Notes under the pieces: generated by a model
Seen by the model: the letters and a program-made list of their open reading frames with translations, nothing else
Told to the model about the DNA's origin: nothing
Database searches by the model: none
In this document: positions 23,068 through 35,369 of the stretch, piece after piece
How positions within the stretch are numbered: the stretch's first letter is position 1
How the letters are laid out: each line of letters opens with the position of its first letter
Program-made: the position numbers and the translations under genes
Assembly: GCA_963920575.1 (NCBI GenBank)
Contig: OY986964.1
Location: 13,939,460-14,003,459, forward strand
Reading direction: 5' to 3'
Source: Narthecium ossifragum
Lineage: Eukaryota; Streptophyta; Magnoliopsida; Dioscoreales; Nartheciaceae
DNA: 64,000 nucleotides

Positions 23068-25512
23068 TGTGAGGACCCGTCCCTCTACTCCTGGGTCGAC
23101 CGGCTGGGTCAGGCCCGTGGCTCGTTGGTTTGCTTCGCGTCGAGCGCGCGATCCGGTGGATCGCATTGTTTCTTGGACCACAAGGGCAATTTAGTAAATT
23201 GCGCCTTGTTGATTTGTTTCACACCCGCGTGTGCACACACTGGCCTTGTATGTGTTTGTATTTGTTTAGAATGGCTAGGTGGACCCGGGATCGGAAGATC
23301 CCAGCTCGGGCGCGCGGAAGCTTGCCTTTGGGCAGCTGACGACCCTTGAGCGACGATCGGACTCGTGAGCGAGTCGGTGGGTTTTGACCCGCTCGGATCG
23401 ATCCGACTTGGTGTTGGGATCAATCCGGGGCGCGAGCGACCGATCGCTCCTTGGAGCAATCAATCGGAATCGCGTCGGTGGTTTTTCTGCTTCGCGGGGA
23501 CCGCCGCCGTTGGCCGTCGCTCTCTCCTGTCAGAGGGGGAGGAGTTTTCCTCCCCTCCTTTCACTTTTTCCCCCTTCCCCCGGCTGTCCCCTCCCCCCTC
23601 TCCTCCTTTTCTCCTTCCCCTTCCTCCTTTTTCTTTTTCCTTTCTCTTTTCTTCTCTCCCGACGTTGCTCTTCCCTTGTTTTTTCGGCAGCCACCTTCCC
23701 CTCTTCCGTTCTCCCTCCTCCGACCATCAAATTGGGTGTTCTAAGGCTCGTTGGATCCGTGGCAACGAGAGAAAGGCTCCTGGTGTCGTTTGGAGGCTTG
23801 TTGGTGACTGGTTGCGAGGGATCAGCCGGGATTAGCGTTCTTCAGTAGGTTCTTCTACCTACTGTGTTCTTCTTTGGGTTTCTTTAGATCTAGCCGTTGG
23901 ATCTTGTTGATATTTGTTTTGTTGGATTCCTTATGCCTAGTAGAATTTCTGATTTGAGTTTTATGATCTTTGGTTTAGATCTTAGTAGGTTTTATGCATG
24001 ATTAATTTCGGATTCTCTGTTTTCTGCTATTCTTGAAGAACAGCCGGCTTGCAGCGTGTTTTTCGGCCGGCACGTACTTGATCTTGGGTTGTGATGAACA
24101 TAAGAGTTGTAGATCTTTGAGTCTACTCTCTAACCCCGCTGATTTCATAATTTTCAGAGTTTTATACGATTTGTTATGAATTGTTTGCTGGAGGGCTGCG
24201 TTGCAGAAATTAATTGGTAAGTTAGTTTGATTAACGGTTTTGATTAGTGTTTTCCCGTTAACCCAACCGTTGGATGATTATGGATTTTGAATATGAGGAT
24301 CCTGGTATATACACCTACTGATGGCAAAGTTGGATCTTGAATTCGACGTCGTTTGGACGTCGGGATCAATTAGCCCCTAGGTAGAGGTTTTGGGTGTTTT
24401 GAATATAATATTATACTTCGGAATATAATATTATATTGTGTACTGTTCATCATCGTTTTCGGGGTTGCTTCCCGTTGCAGGAGCCCGCGGTCCACGGTCG
24501 CGGTACCGTCGTAATACCGGGACCCGCTGCGGATCGGCTGGCAGCGGTCGGTAGTACCGCTGCAGAGATCCAGTTGACTTTTATGATGTTTGTCATACTG
24601 TTGCATGCTTTACTTCTTATCTGTGTATGTCATAGCATGCATTTTTGTTTTGTGCATTAGTTGCATTGGTTAGGGCGTGGGTGATCCTTGGGTCGCCGTC
24701 CCGAGGCTGGAAGCTCGGACTTAGCCCTAGGACCGGGGTTGGGTAGTTTGGACCCGGTTTGAATTGTGGTGTCCAGTCGATTCGATTATAAGCTTAGATG
24801 ACTGGTACACTTGCTGCTTGATGATTGTAGAGGTCGAGTCGGCCACAAGTAGGAGCCTGAGGTGTAGCCAGTGTTCCACTGTGTTGACTCTTGAGTGGTG
24901 GAAACGGCCCCCTCAGCGGTGCCATTTCCCGCCTATAGTGTCGGGTCCCTGCATGTGAGTCAACAGTGTTTGTTGAGCTTACTGTGTGCTGCTCCTGGGC
25001 ACCAGGGACACGCGGTGGGGTTATGGGACCCCTGTATACACCCAGATCCTACTTGAGGGCAACACTATTGCGTTTCCCTCTTCCCTCTGTGTGTCGTAGT
25101 GTAGATCCCTACTGAGCTTAATGCTCACACCTACCCGGGCTGTGTTTTGCAGGTGCAGGCGTCAGTTCTTCTTCTGTGGCCCCTACCGGGCAGTTGGTCG
25201 GCGGTGCGGCGGCGCCTGGTGGACTTTGAGAGGTGGCGATATTTACTGCTTTTACCTTATGTTAGTTATTCTCCTACGGGAGCAATGTTGTATTTTGGAT
25301 CTTCCCCTCTACGAGGATTTGTATATTAAACACTTGGGTTTTGAATATGTGGTTCGATGTTATTAAATGTTGTTTTAAATTGAGGGTGCTTTTGGTGAAT
25401 TGCTAGGGAGACCAATAGGTTAGAGGGAACCCTCGCCGTCTTTTTCCGCGTTTTGTAGGTTCCGGTTCGCGTCGCCCGGCCCGGTTGGGCTTTCGCGGGT
25501 CGGGGCGCGACT
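23068..25512 (+). mobile_element. Solo LTR A2 inserted in gag of A1
   Basis: 2,445 bp from TGTGAGGACCCGTCCC to GGTCGGGGCGCGACT, where the final A appears mutated to T. The duplication GTGCT is at 23,063-23,067 and 25,513-25,517. It is a family A LTR inside a family A element, in opposite orientation. Confidence 0.88.
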
Positions 25513-25985
25513 GTGCTGGTCGAGGATACCGGTGGAACTGCCCGGTACCTCTCGTCCCGCAACTGCGCCTCTACTGCCAAGGCGCAGTCCCGAACTGCTG
25601 AGTACACATGGAAGCTGTAAAAACTGGTCCGTCGCCAGATCTCTGATCGAAGCCCCCGCTTATACTGACGTGCCCTGGACACTGGATCTACTGCCTCACC
25701 ACTGAACCTAGACGGGTTTGGCAGCAGAAAGTCCAACAAGACCGCCGCAGCGGTCCGCCCGTCGACAGGAGGGAGAACCCTCTACTCGGTGAGATGAGTC
25801 CCCTCCCGTGCGACCGAAACCGTCGCTGGCGATGGCTCAGCCCGTCTAGCTCTGACCTCCCTGACAAGTGCTACCATGTCTGGTCGTGTGGGTCGACCAG
25901 GTCGTGCCCTACCCTGACCAACAACCGAAGGTCGGCCTCGAGCTCCCGACATCTGCGCAATCACCAACGACAAACGAGCATTCAC
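25513..25985 (-). pseudogene. Gypsy gag N-terminal and capsid fragments, internally deleted
   Basis: The N-terminal frame starts near 25,985 with an Arg/Pro/Gly-rich leader. Capsid sequence follows at 25,739: SRFSGEAVDPVSRARQYKRG and RDCALAVEAQLRDERY. Against the fuller gag of A3 (30,208-31,044), about 130-150 capsid residues between the leader and the ARQY motif are missing. Confidence 0.75.
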
Positions 25986-26140
25986 TCGTCAGAAGCCGCA
26001 AAACAAAGCAGCACAATATAAAACGGAAAAACATAACACATCAAAAGGAGCATGCACGGATCTTCTAGACATAGAACTAACCCATTGCACGCTCAATCTC
26101 AACCGAATCCTGATCCTAAACCCTGGGATCTACAACTTAT

Positions 26141-26152
26141 GCTCTGATACCA
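26141..26152 (-). promoter_or_regulatory. Primer binding site of A1 (tRNA-Met type)
   Basis: Minus-strand TGGTATCAGAGC lies three bases from the end of the 5' LTR. It matches the initiator-Met tRNA 3' end used by many plant LTR elements. Confidence 0.85.
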
Positions 26153-26155
26153 AGC

Positions 26156-27054
26156 TATCGCGCCCCGACCCGCGAAAGCCCAACCGGGCCGGGCGAGGCG
26201 AACTGGAACCTAACGAAACGCGGAAAAAGCTGGCGAGGGTTCCCTCTAACCTATTGGTCTCCCTAACAGTTTATCACAAAACACCCTCAATTAAAAGACA
26301 ATAATTTAATTAAACCTCGAACCACATATTTACAAACCCAAAAAGATTTAATATACATATCCTCGAAGAGGGGAAGATTCAAATACAAGATTACTCCCGT
26401 AGGAGACTATCTAACATAGGGTAAAAGTAGTCTATGATCACCACCTCTCAGACTCAGCCTGGCGCCGCCGCACCGCCGACCAACTGCCCGGTAGGGGCCA
26501 CCAAAGAGGAGCTAATGCCTGCACCTGCAAAACGCAGCCCGGGTAGGAGTGAGCATAAAGCTTAGTAGGGTTCTACACTACGTCACACAGAAGAAAGAGG
26601 GAAATGCAACAGTGTCGCCCTCAAGCCAGACTCGAGTGTGTTGCAAGGGTCCCATAACCCTTCACCGGTGTCTCTAGGCATATCCAACCATGGTCACCCC
26701 AACGGACTGGGCCCATCCTGGATACACCTAGTGTCGCAGGGTTCCAGCTGCGGTCACCCAAAACAGACTGGGCCCACACTGGTCGCCACTGCTGGCAGGA
26801 ACAGACACTGCCTGGGCCGGACTAACCCCCTCAGCCCCCCAAAGAACAAGACCCGGCACCGGTTGCACCCTCAACACCTGGCTCGAAGCCGACACGACCT
26901 CTAATCATCATCAAGCAACAGGTGTACCAGTCCTCTAGGTCTATCATCGAATCGACTGGACACCACAATTCGAACCGGGTCCAAACTACCCAACCCCGGT
27001 CCTAGGGCTAAGTCCGAGCTTCCAGCCTCGGGACGGCGACCCACAGATCACCCA
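26156..27054 (-). repeat. 5' LTR of A1, interrupted
   Basis: It starts (plus strand) TATCGCGCCCCGACCC with one change from the usual TG end. It is close to 12,167-13,070 of the 3' LTR and is cut at 27,054 by LTR B2. The remainder is not found in the window. Confidence 0.85.
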
Positions 27055-29496
27055 TGTCACACCCCGACCCAGAAAACCCATCCGAGCCGAGGCGTGAGGG
27101 GAAACTTACACTATTCATCTCCAACTGGCGAGATACAAAGCGGAAAAGACAGATAAAATTTAAACAATTTGTATTGCAGAGGTGAAACAGTAATTCAATT
27201 CATATATACATCATGTTGTACTATTACAAAATCCTGATACAATTCTTATCAAATTCCTCCAAGGGTAAAGATATTATACAATAATCCAAAAGTCCTCGAA
27301 GGACGTTTGCAATTTATAAAACTGCCAAGTACAACAGTTCATCCTCCAGCAACCTCAAGCACCTCTGGATGTAGTCGCGCCGTCAAAAGCTGATCCCGCC
27401 GGCTCTACTGCTGAAGAATTGGCGCCTGCACCTGCAAACACAGCCCGGGTAGGAGTGAGCGATAAGCTCAGTAGGGTTCTACTCTACGGCACACTGAAAG
27501 GAGGAAAACAACAACAGTGTTGTCTCCCCGCTCAAGTCTAACGGATGCCACGGGTCCCAAAACCCTATCGATGTCCCAAGGGCTCCTGTCATGAAACCTC
27601 TCTCCTGAACATGTTACTAGGAGGCCAAGGAATAGTAACATGCAGGATCACCCTTAACCAAGCAGGAATGCCATGCCTTGGGGAACCACGTCGGGAACGC
27701 TTCGACAACCATCCTTAGCACTTAGCCTTGAGAAGACAACACGACCTCTAAGCCTCAAAACAAATATCAGAGTCAACTAGCGTGCATCCTCAATAACATG
27801 AGATTCTGATCAAACAATCACACCCTAATCCTGACTATCTAGCCGCGGTCCTAAGGCTAGTTCCAAGCTACCCGAGAGCCTCGGATCGGCGATCAACCCA
27901 TCGCCCGCCTAACTTCATATGCCTCTAATGCAAACAAGATGCATGCAATGCTCAGGCACAGATAATAAGATATAAGCATGCAACAACATGACAATAATCA
28001 TACAGGGCTAGGCATAGCCTACAACTAGCCCAATGTGTGAGCATAACAAAGGGTCTCAATTACAGATAATATATACTAACCAAACAATGATTAGAGCAAA
28101 GCATTGAACACAGATATACAATAGTCTTCAGTGCTCTCCTGCACCTGACAGACTAAGGTTCCACAGTTACCCTGCAGGTAACTGGCCAACATTTATACAA
28201 TAGCTCTCGGCACACGCCGGCATCAGGCTAAGGTTCCACAATTCCACATTAGCAAGCACTCACAGCTAGCTAATGGTTAAGCAACAATAAGCGTTTAAAT
28301 ATATCATTCAACTAAGTATTCAAATGCACATCTATCCATAAATCCACCAAGAAGACAAACACCCAATTCAATTCCCAATCTCGATAGAAATCCCTCGAAA
28401 ATCCCTTGAAAACGACATGTATGTTTCCTAACATGATTGGGTATCTATCATGGATGAAAACCAATCAAAGAAAACCAGCAAACATAGCTCAGTGGCCCAC
28501 GGTCGATGCGACGGTCGATCCGACGGTCGACCGTGAGGCCACGGTCGATGCCACGGTCGATCCGACGGTCGACCGTGGGGCCAATTGAGGGAAAAACATG
28601 AGGGCCACGGTCGATCGGTGCATCGACTGTGGGAGACCCAAAACGGAACAGAGCCTCACGAACGATGCGACGGTCGATCAGACGGTCGACCGTGAGGCGA
28701 AATGAAAAAGGAGAAGGAACCACGGTCGATTGGGGCATCGACTGTGGGAGGCCAAAATCGTGACAGAGCCCGACGGTCGACCGTCAGGCCCGAAAGAAAC
28801 ATATTAACGCTTGACGATCGATCCACCGATCGACCGTCAACCCCACGACACAGTTCCTCAGAACAGTGCTGGAAATCCAATTTCCTGGATTTGAATGATC
28901 AAATCAAGTTGGAAGTTGATGAAACTTTGTAAGCATGTGTAAAAGATGATGGGGAAGCTAATGATATGATTTAAACACAATTTTGATGCTTAAATCTCAA
29001 ACCTAGGTTTCAATGGTCGAAAACCGACAAAACGACGATAATACGAAAATCAGCCGATAAAATACGAAAACCAAGTTATATGGCTACTCTACACAAGCCA
29101 CAATACACATGCTACAAGTTACATAACATTCTAACATGTTTTCCTACAGCGAAAGCACAAAGAGGCCATCCTAGGAGAACCCGATCCTAAGATCGAGGTA
29201 GAAACACCTACTTGAATAAGCAGGGCAGCTCCTCCACGCATCCCTCAAGTCCGATCGCCGAAATCCGCTCCTTGAAAGTCGCGCTCCGAAGCCCTAGCTC
29301 AGCCGGTAGAAGAGAGAAGGAGAGAACGAGAAGAGAAGAAGGAAGGAAAGAAAGAAGGAGAAAGGAAAGGGGTTTGAATAGAAAGCTGGAATCGATCATA
29401 GCCGTCCGATTCGATCTCTCCCGATCGAGCTCCGATCTTCCGATCGGGAGCGCCCTTAAGGTTCTAATCAATCACATATATCAATCCAAGGCCGCG
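27055..29496 (-). mobile_element. LTR B2, inserted in the 5' LTR of A1, truncated by A3
   Basis: It starts TGTCACACCCCGACCC as in B1. The left target bases would be ACCCA (27,050-27,054). It is interrupted about 220 bp before its expected end by element A3 at 29,497. The distal end and second duplication are not found beyond A3. Confidence 0.8.
28497..28845. repeat. Dense GATCGA palindrome array in LTR B2
   Basis: At least ten CGGTCGAT/ATCGACCG half-sites occur in about 350 bp, arranged as pairs such as ACGGTCGATCCGACGGTCGA and CCACGGTCGATCGGTGCATC. Spacing is irregular, so it is not a simple tandem repeat. Confidence 0.85.
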
Positions 29497-29739
29497 TGTC
29501 GCGCCCCGACCCGCGAAAGCCCAACCGGGTCGGGCGACGCGAACCGAAACCTAACAACCGCGGAAAAATAATGGCGAGGGTTCCCTCTAACCTATTGGTC
29601 TCCCTAACAATTCATCAAACACCCCCAATTAAAAGACAATAATTAAATAATGGCGAGGGTTCCCTCTAACCTATTGGTCTCCCTAATAATTCATCAAACC
29701 CAGCCGGTCGACCCATGAGTAGAGGGACAGGTCCTCACA
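29497..29739 (-). repeat. 3' LTR of A3, collapsed to 243 bp
   Basis: Normal family A ends (TGTCGCGCC and GGTCCTCACA) bracket only about 240 bases. These include a direct duplication of about 75 bp (TGGCGAGGGTTCCCTCTAAC appears twice). About 2 kb of LTR is missing. Confidence 0.85.
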
Positions 29740-29825
29740 TCCTATTACCCTTAAAGGAAATTTCATCTCGGGATTCGATAAGGGTAGGGCTCGGAAATGA
29801 AAACAACACCTAACAGGATACTACA

Positions 29826-31044
29826 AAGCGGTAAAGGATACCTGCTGATGTGACCCTGATGCTAATGGCAACCCGGCCGCCTCTACTGCACTCCCGGCGA
29901 TAGTGACCCGACTGGCCACACTAATAGCACGAATGCGGCCCCAGACCCGCCTGCAACCGGTGCCGCCCGATCCGCGTCCTCCACAAGGGGCAGTCTCTCC
30001 AGAAATGCCCAAGCTGCCCGCACCCAAAGCACGTCACGGGTCTCTGCTCTGCCTGCTGGACCTGACCAAACCCTGCGAACGCCTCCTGCTGAGGCTCTCC
30101 CTCCGAAAACCAGTCGTCCGGATCATCCTCTGCGAACTCCTCCTTTACCCCCAAGAGGGGCTGGTCCTCGTCGTACTCACCGACTAACTGCTGCTGCTGC
30201 TCATCCCCTAAAAAATGCTGCTCGGGATTATCCTCATCATTCGCCCCCTCCTCTGCATCTGGACCGACTCCGCCGACGTCCTCAGGCTGGTGTTGATAGG
30301 GCTGATGACATCGTGAACGGGCCTCCCCCGCCACGATCCTACTCCGCCCTGAGCCTGCTGCGGCTGACCGGCGCGCCCTGAACTCGAGGGGAACACTGGC
30401 TGAACTGCCCTAGGCCCTGCCTCCAGCAGTATGGCCTCCACTGACAAGGCACAATTCACCACCTCCCTGAGAGCGTCAGCATACCGCGCCGCCATCAGAA
30501 GCCTGATCTCGGCCCGTAGCCCCCACTGAAATTGCCGCGCTCTGGCAAGAGGGTCACTCGCCACTGAACCGGGGAACCTAACGAGCCTGGTGAACCTCGC
30601 TGCATACTGTGCCACCGACAGCGTATCCTGGGAGATGCTGAGGTACTCCCGAACCAAGGCCTGACGCGCACTCTGAGGGAAGTACGCGTCGAGAAAAGAT
30701 GAACGAAATATGTCCCACGAGGGGTCACTCCCGCTCCTAATGGCCAAGACAACACTCCACCAGTCCAAAGCGTCCCCGTCGAGCTGGAACGCTGCCAGTC
30801 TGACCCGAACCCGGTCATCCTGGATGAACAAAGCGTCGAGAACACAATTGACTCCTCTCAGCCAGTCGTCCGCTACTGCCGGATCACCCTCAGTGCCACT
30901 GAACCTGGGCGAGTTCAGCTCCTGGAAGGTGATCACCACTGCCATCATAGCGCGTTCGCTAAGTGGCGGTAGAACCCTCTCGGCGAAAAGAGAGGCGCTC
31001 CCCCCCCACCGTGAACTCAACACTCGTCTCTGGTGCTGGTGCAA
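29826..31044 (-). pseudogene. Gypsy gag (nearly full) with two zinc knuckles
   Basis: The capsid region is well kept from about 31,044: SPRFSGTEGDPAVADDWLRG, LDWWSVVLAIRSG, SFLDAYFPQSARQ and ARQFQWGLRAEIR. Two CCHC knuckles follow: CFGCGQLGHFWRDC is intact, and the second (CGQSGHYRREC) has a stop just before its second Cys. A frame change occurs near 30,300. Gag forms the particle in which reverse transcription takes place. The knuckle stop and the lack of pol mean this copy depends on others at best. Confidence 0.8.
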
Positions 31045-31352
31045 AGTCTCAGGGTAAAGCTGCCGTGGCTACTGGAGCCTGTCGGGCGGTGCGCTGCTCA
31101 CGCGACCGGCCACGACTCACAACGGAATGACGTACCCGACTCCTCGGCATCTGCACACCCACAAGAAACAACAAGTATCCACTTGTCAGAAACCGCAAAA
31201 CAATCAGTACAAACAGGAAGCGAAAAAGCATAACACATCACAGAAGAGCATGCACGGATGTTCTAGACATAGAACTAACCCATTCCACGCTCAATCTCAA
31301 CCTAATCCCGATCCTAACCCTGAGATCTACAACCTATGCTCTGCTACCAAGC

Positions 31353-33544
31353 TGTTGCGCCCGACTCGCGAAAGCCCAACTGGGCCGGGCGACGCGAACC
31401 GAAACCTACAAACCGCGGAAAAATGTTGGCGAGGGTTCCCTCTAACCTATTGGTTTCCCTAGCAATTCATCAAACCACCCTCAATTTAAAAGACATAATT
31501 AAATTACAAGCCTCGAAGCTCAGATTACAAAACCCAAGTAAATTTAATATACATATCATCGGAGAGGAGAAGATTCAAATACAACATTTATACTCCCGTA
31601 GGAGACTAACTAACCAAGGTTTCAAAACCAGTAAAAGATCACCACCTATCAGACTCCACCTAGCGCCGCCGACAAACTGCTCGGTAGGCACCACCAAAGA
31701 GGAGCTAACGCCTGCACCTGTAAAACGCAGCCTGGGTAGGAGTGAGCATAAGGCTTAGAAGGGTTCTACACTACGTCACACAGAAGGAAGAGGGAAACGC
31801 AACAGTGTCGCCCTCAAGTAAGACTTGGGTGTATCCCATAACCCCACCGCGTATTCTTGAGGCCCACGATCATGGTCTTCCAGAAGAACTAGTCACATGT
31901 CAGGTCACACTCAATAAGCAGGACTAACACTGTTGGCCCACAAGCAGGGAACGACACTGCAGGCGGGAAACTGCACCTCTAAGTAGTCAACCTCTCTACT
32001 CAACGGTCCACACAGTGGAACACCGGCTACACCTCAGAATCCGACTCGAGGCCGACACGACCTCTACAATCATCAAGCAACGGGTGTACCAGTCATTAGG
32101 CCTATCATCGAATTCAACTGGACACCACAATTCAAACCGGGACCAAGCTACCCAACCCCGGTCCTAGGGCTAAATACGAGCTTCCAGCCTCGGGACAGCG
32201 ACCCACAGATCACCCATGCCCTAACCATGCAACTAATGAACAACAAAGAATGCATCCTATGAACATACACAGATAAGAAGTAAAGCATGCAATAGTACGA
32301 TCAGGCAACATACAAGTCCAACTGGATCGCTGCAACGGTACTACCAACCGCTGTCAGCCGATCCGCAGCGGGTCCCGGCATTACGACGGTACCACAGCCG
32401 TCAACCGTGAACTCTTGCAATGGGAAACAACCCCGAAAACCTCGATGAACAGTAAAAATATAATATTATATGTTTTGAACAAATAATATTATATAAAACA
32501 CCAAAAATTCTTTACATAGCAGCTAGTTGACTCCGTCGATCCGATGTGCAAACGACATCGGATTCGAGATCCAACATAGATTTCAGTAGAGTAACATGCT
32601 GGGATCAACATATCCAAAATCTGGAAATATCCAACTGCTGGATTAACGGGAAAACACTAATCAAAACCGCTAATAAAAACTAACTTACGATTGCTTGCTG
32701 CAACGCAGCCCACCAGTGCAAAATCCATAACAAATCGTACAAAAATTAGACAATTATGAAATCAGTTGGGTCTAAGAGTAGATTCAAAGATCTACAACTC
32801 TTATGCTGATCACAACCCAAGACCATACACGTATCGATCGGAAAACTCGCCGCAAACCGGCTGTTCTTCAAGAACAGCAGAAACCGAAAAATCCGAGATT
32901 AAACATGCTTAAATCCTACTAAATTCTCAACCAAAACTTATGAAACTTAAACCATAAATTATACTAAGCAAGAGGCATCCAACAACATAAGGAACATCAA
33001 GATCTAACGGCTAGATGAAGAGAAACCCACTAAACTAACTCAGCTAGGTAGAAACCTACCGGAAACGCTAATCCTCGGCTGATTCCCCGCTAAACAGCCA
33101 CTAACAAAGCTCCAAACCACGCCAGGGATCTTCCTCACGCCGCTACGGATCCAACGAGCCTTCAAGCTCCCAAAATGGTGGCCGGAGGAGGGAGAAAGGA
33201 GGAGAAGAAGGGGCTGCCAGAACAGGGGAAGCAGAGCTCGCGGGAAGAAGAAGAAGAGGAAATAGAAGGGGAAGAAGAGGAAGAAGAGGGAGGGAGAAAG
33301 CCGGGGAAGGAGGGGAAAAGGGGGAGGAGAGGAGAGGAAGTCCTCTCTCCCTCTGACAGTGGAGGGCGACGGCCACGACGGCCGTCCTCTCAAGCTCAAC
33401 CGCCATGACTTTCTGGCACAGAAGGATTGATCTTCTTCTCAAAGAAGATCGATCTTCTTAGCAAGAAAGATCGATCTCCTAGCAAGGAAGATCGATCTCC
33501 TTTGCCCAGAAAGCCAAACATAGGCTAAAACACAAGCCCAGGTT
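31353..33544 (-). repeat. 5' LTR of A3, outer end missing
   Basis: It starts TGTTGCGCCCGACTCGCG next to the primer site and follows family A up to the palindrome cluster at 33,420-33,500. It then stops within CACAAGCCCAGG, about 130-150 bp short of the expected TCCTCACA end. Confidence 0.8.
33420..33502. repeat. AGATCGATCTTC palindrome cluster in LTR A3
   Basis: Four GAT(C/T)GATCT cores are spaced about 22 bases apart with AAGA/TCTT or GGAA/TCTCC flanks, unlike the GCGATCGATCGC cassette in A1. Confidence 0.85.
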
Positions 33545-34526
33545 CAAGAAGTTGCTTCTCTTGCGGAAGTATAGTCTATGAGCCTCAGGTAGCCCTGCTC
33601 GAGGCACTTCAGTGTATGTGCAAGCTCCTCCGGCGTTTGTTGTGCCTCATTCACCGCAATCCAGCTGTCAATCTCTAGAGAATCCGCCTCATTGTCGTCT
33701 CCTTGGCCATGTATATGCACATCACCGAAACCAGTTGGGGATGCCAACGCAATGGCGAAAAATTTGAGCGGGCGAGCTGAACTACTGCCGCCACATCACA
33801 CTTCTCTTTGCTGGGTCGGAATAGTGCTACATCCTTGACTACATCATCTATAGATTCACCAGCCTGTTGGTCATCTTCATCCACGGCTGCTGCCTTCGCG
33901 GCTCAGTAACAGCAGGCTCTGCCTCCATGGCCCTCGCCTCGTCCGCGGCCTCTCCAATCACAGGCTCTGCCTCCGTGGCCCCCATCTCGTCCGCGGCCTC
34001 TGCCCCCACGAGCACTGCCTCCATGGCGTTTTGCAGCCATGGCAACTGCATCCACGGGCTCCGCCTCCTCTTCCCTCACCTCCTCTTCCACGGCGGTCAT
34101 ACTTGACAACTCGCTGACCATGCTCATGGTAATGTCAATGGCGACCACTTGGTATGCTTTTGTAGATGGAGATCGACTCGTCGAGCCCCTTCGCCTCTTT
34201 CTTGTTGCCGCCTTAGTCTTCTTAGACCGCATGGCATATGGGGGACTTATGGTTTCTTGCAATTGATATGCCCCGCGTCCCTGCTTGGTGAATTTCGGTT
34301 GCGGCACTCTCACTAAATCTGTGGGCGCATGCTCGGGCTGATGCGTGTCATTCTCCTCTTGGCTTGGGTGTCCCATGAAGCTCCTCCTCCGCTTGGTGAT
34401 TAAGTTAGGGAATAATTCCCCGATGAATGGTTCTGGGTGCTATCCTGCCTCCATGTTTGATTTTCTCTTCAGGGATGCAATTTCCTTTTCAGCCCTATCT
34501 AGCTTGGCATTTGCCATGGCCAGTTG

Positions 34527-34536
34527 CCCCCCCCCC
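34527..34536 (+). repeat. C homopolymer within the PMD gene
   Basis: A run of ten C that may be a source of frameshift in the coding region. Confidence 0.9.
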
Positions 34537-35349
34537 AACCTGTTCACGTTGATATTCAGGCGCATGATTTCCTCAGATCTTTCTAGATCCCTGCGTGTAA
34601 TTTTGAGGAACTCCGATTTCACCTGTGTTCCAGAGTAAACATCACATAGTTACTAGACATGCACGAACAAACGCGCCTGGTAGATTGAACGCGTACACTA
34701 TCATGCATAGAAACTAATACGCATTCCCCTATACTTGTATTACTAGTAACGAAGGAAAAAATGCGTAGAAGGAAACACGTCACTCAGTATAACAATAAAA
34801 CACATTAAACAAATACACGTAAGGAACACGCGTATAAACAACGAAACGCGTATAACCATCGAATAAGCGCGTATAATCAAACAAGAGAAATAAACAGGAC
34901 ACGTAAGTACTACGCGTATAAACAAAGACACGTATAATTATAGTTTTTACCTATTCCCATTTAGTTTCATCGGTTGGGCTCGATTGGGGGTCTTGAGCTG
35001 CGAAGTTAGGTTGCCATTGTTAGTCGACCACGTCCTCAGGTGGAGTTCCTAGAGGAGACATGAAAGAAACTCGCGTGGTAGACTTCTTAGGTGCAGACGA
35101 AGCCTCTATAGATGGCATACTGACAATCTCTGATCGTGCAGTTGGCCGCGTACCCCCAAGGTACAGTGCGACATCCATGTTCATGTAACCGAGCTGAAAC
35201 AGAAAACGGTAACTTAAATTAGTGGCGAGAGAATCGGTATAATGCGAAAGGAAGCACAAGGAATCAGGACTCACCTCTGTGGGGACAGACCTCGAATGCA
35301 GATCGCATAGCCTTCCCCGCTTTGGTTGCTAGTCCATTTCAATATGTCC

Positions 35350-35369
35350 GGGGGGGGGGGGGGGGGGGG
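35350..35369 (+). repeat. G20 homopolymer
   Basis: Twenty consecutive G lie in an intron-like part of the PMD gene. It can form a G-quadruplex, and its true length may be misjudged by sequencing. Confidence 0.95.

Larger units (their letters stand above)
12167..27054 (-). mobile_element. Ty3/Gypsy chromovirus-type element A1, nested and defective
   Basis: Read on the minus strand the order is partial 5' LTR (26,156-27,054), Met-type primer site, gag, protease, RT, integrase, 3' LTR (12,167-14,503). This order (integrase last) defines Ty3/Gypsy. Three solo LTRs sit inside it at 23,068, 19,486 and 15,194, each flanked by a 5-bp duplication. If they are ignored, the interrupted frames resume. 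Defects are an internal gag deletion, loss of most of RNase H, several stops and a changed catalytic residue in the integrase. The 5' LTR is itself cut by LTR B2. The expected outer duplication CTGCT (12,162-12,166) has no visible partner. Confidence 0.85.
29497..33544 (-). mobile_element. Gag-only Gypsy element A3 with unequal LTRs
   Basis: Minus-strand order is 5' LTR (31,353-33,544), Met-type primer site (31,338-31,349), gag, then directly 3' LTR (29,497-29,739). No protease, RT or integrase is present. The 3' LTR is only 243 bp against about 2.2 kb for the 5' LTR. The 5' LTR lacks its outer end, because the sequence changes at about 33,545 into a plant-mobile-domain gene. It could be a non-autonomous gag-bearing derivative or a deletion product. 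Confidence 0.8.

Noticed and set aside
28497..28845. Palindrome array considered as a CRISPR array
   Set aside because: Repeats are irregular in length and spacing, spacers are not unique sequences of constant size, and the context is a plant LTR with no cas genes.
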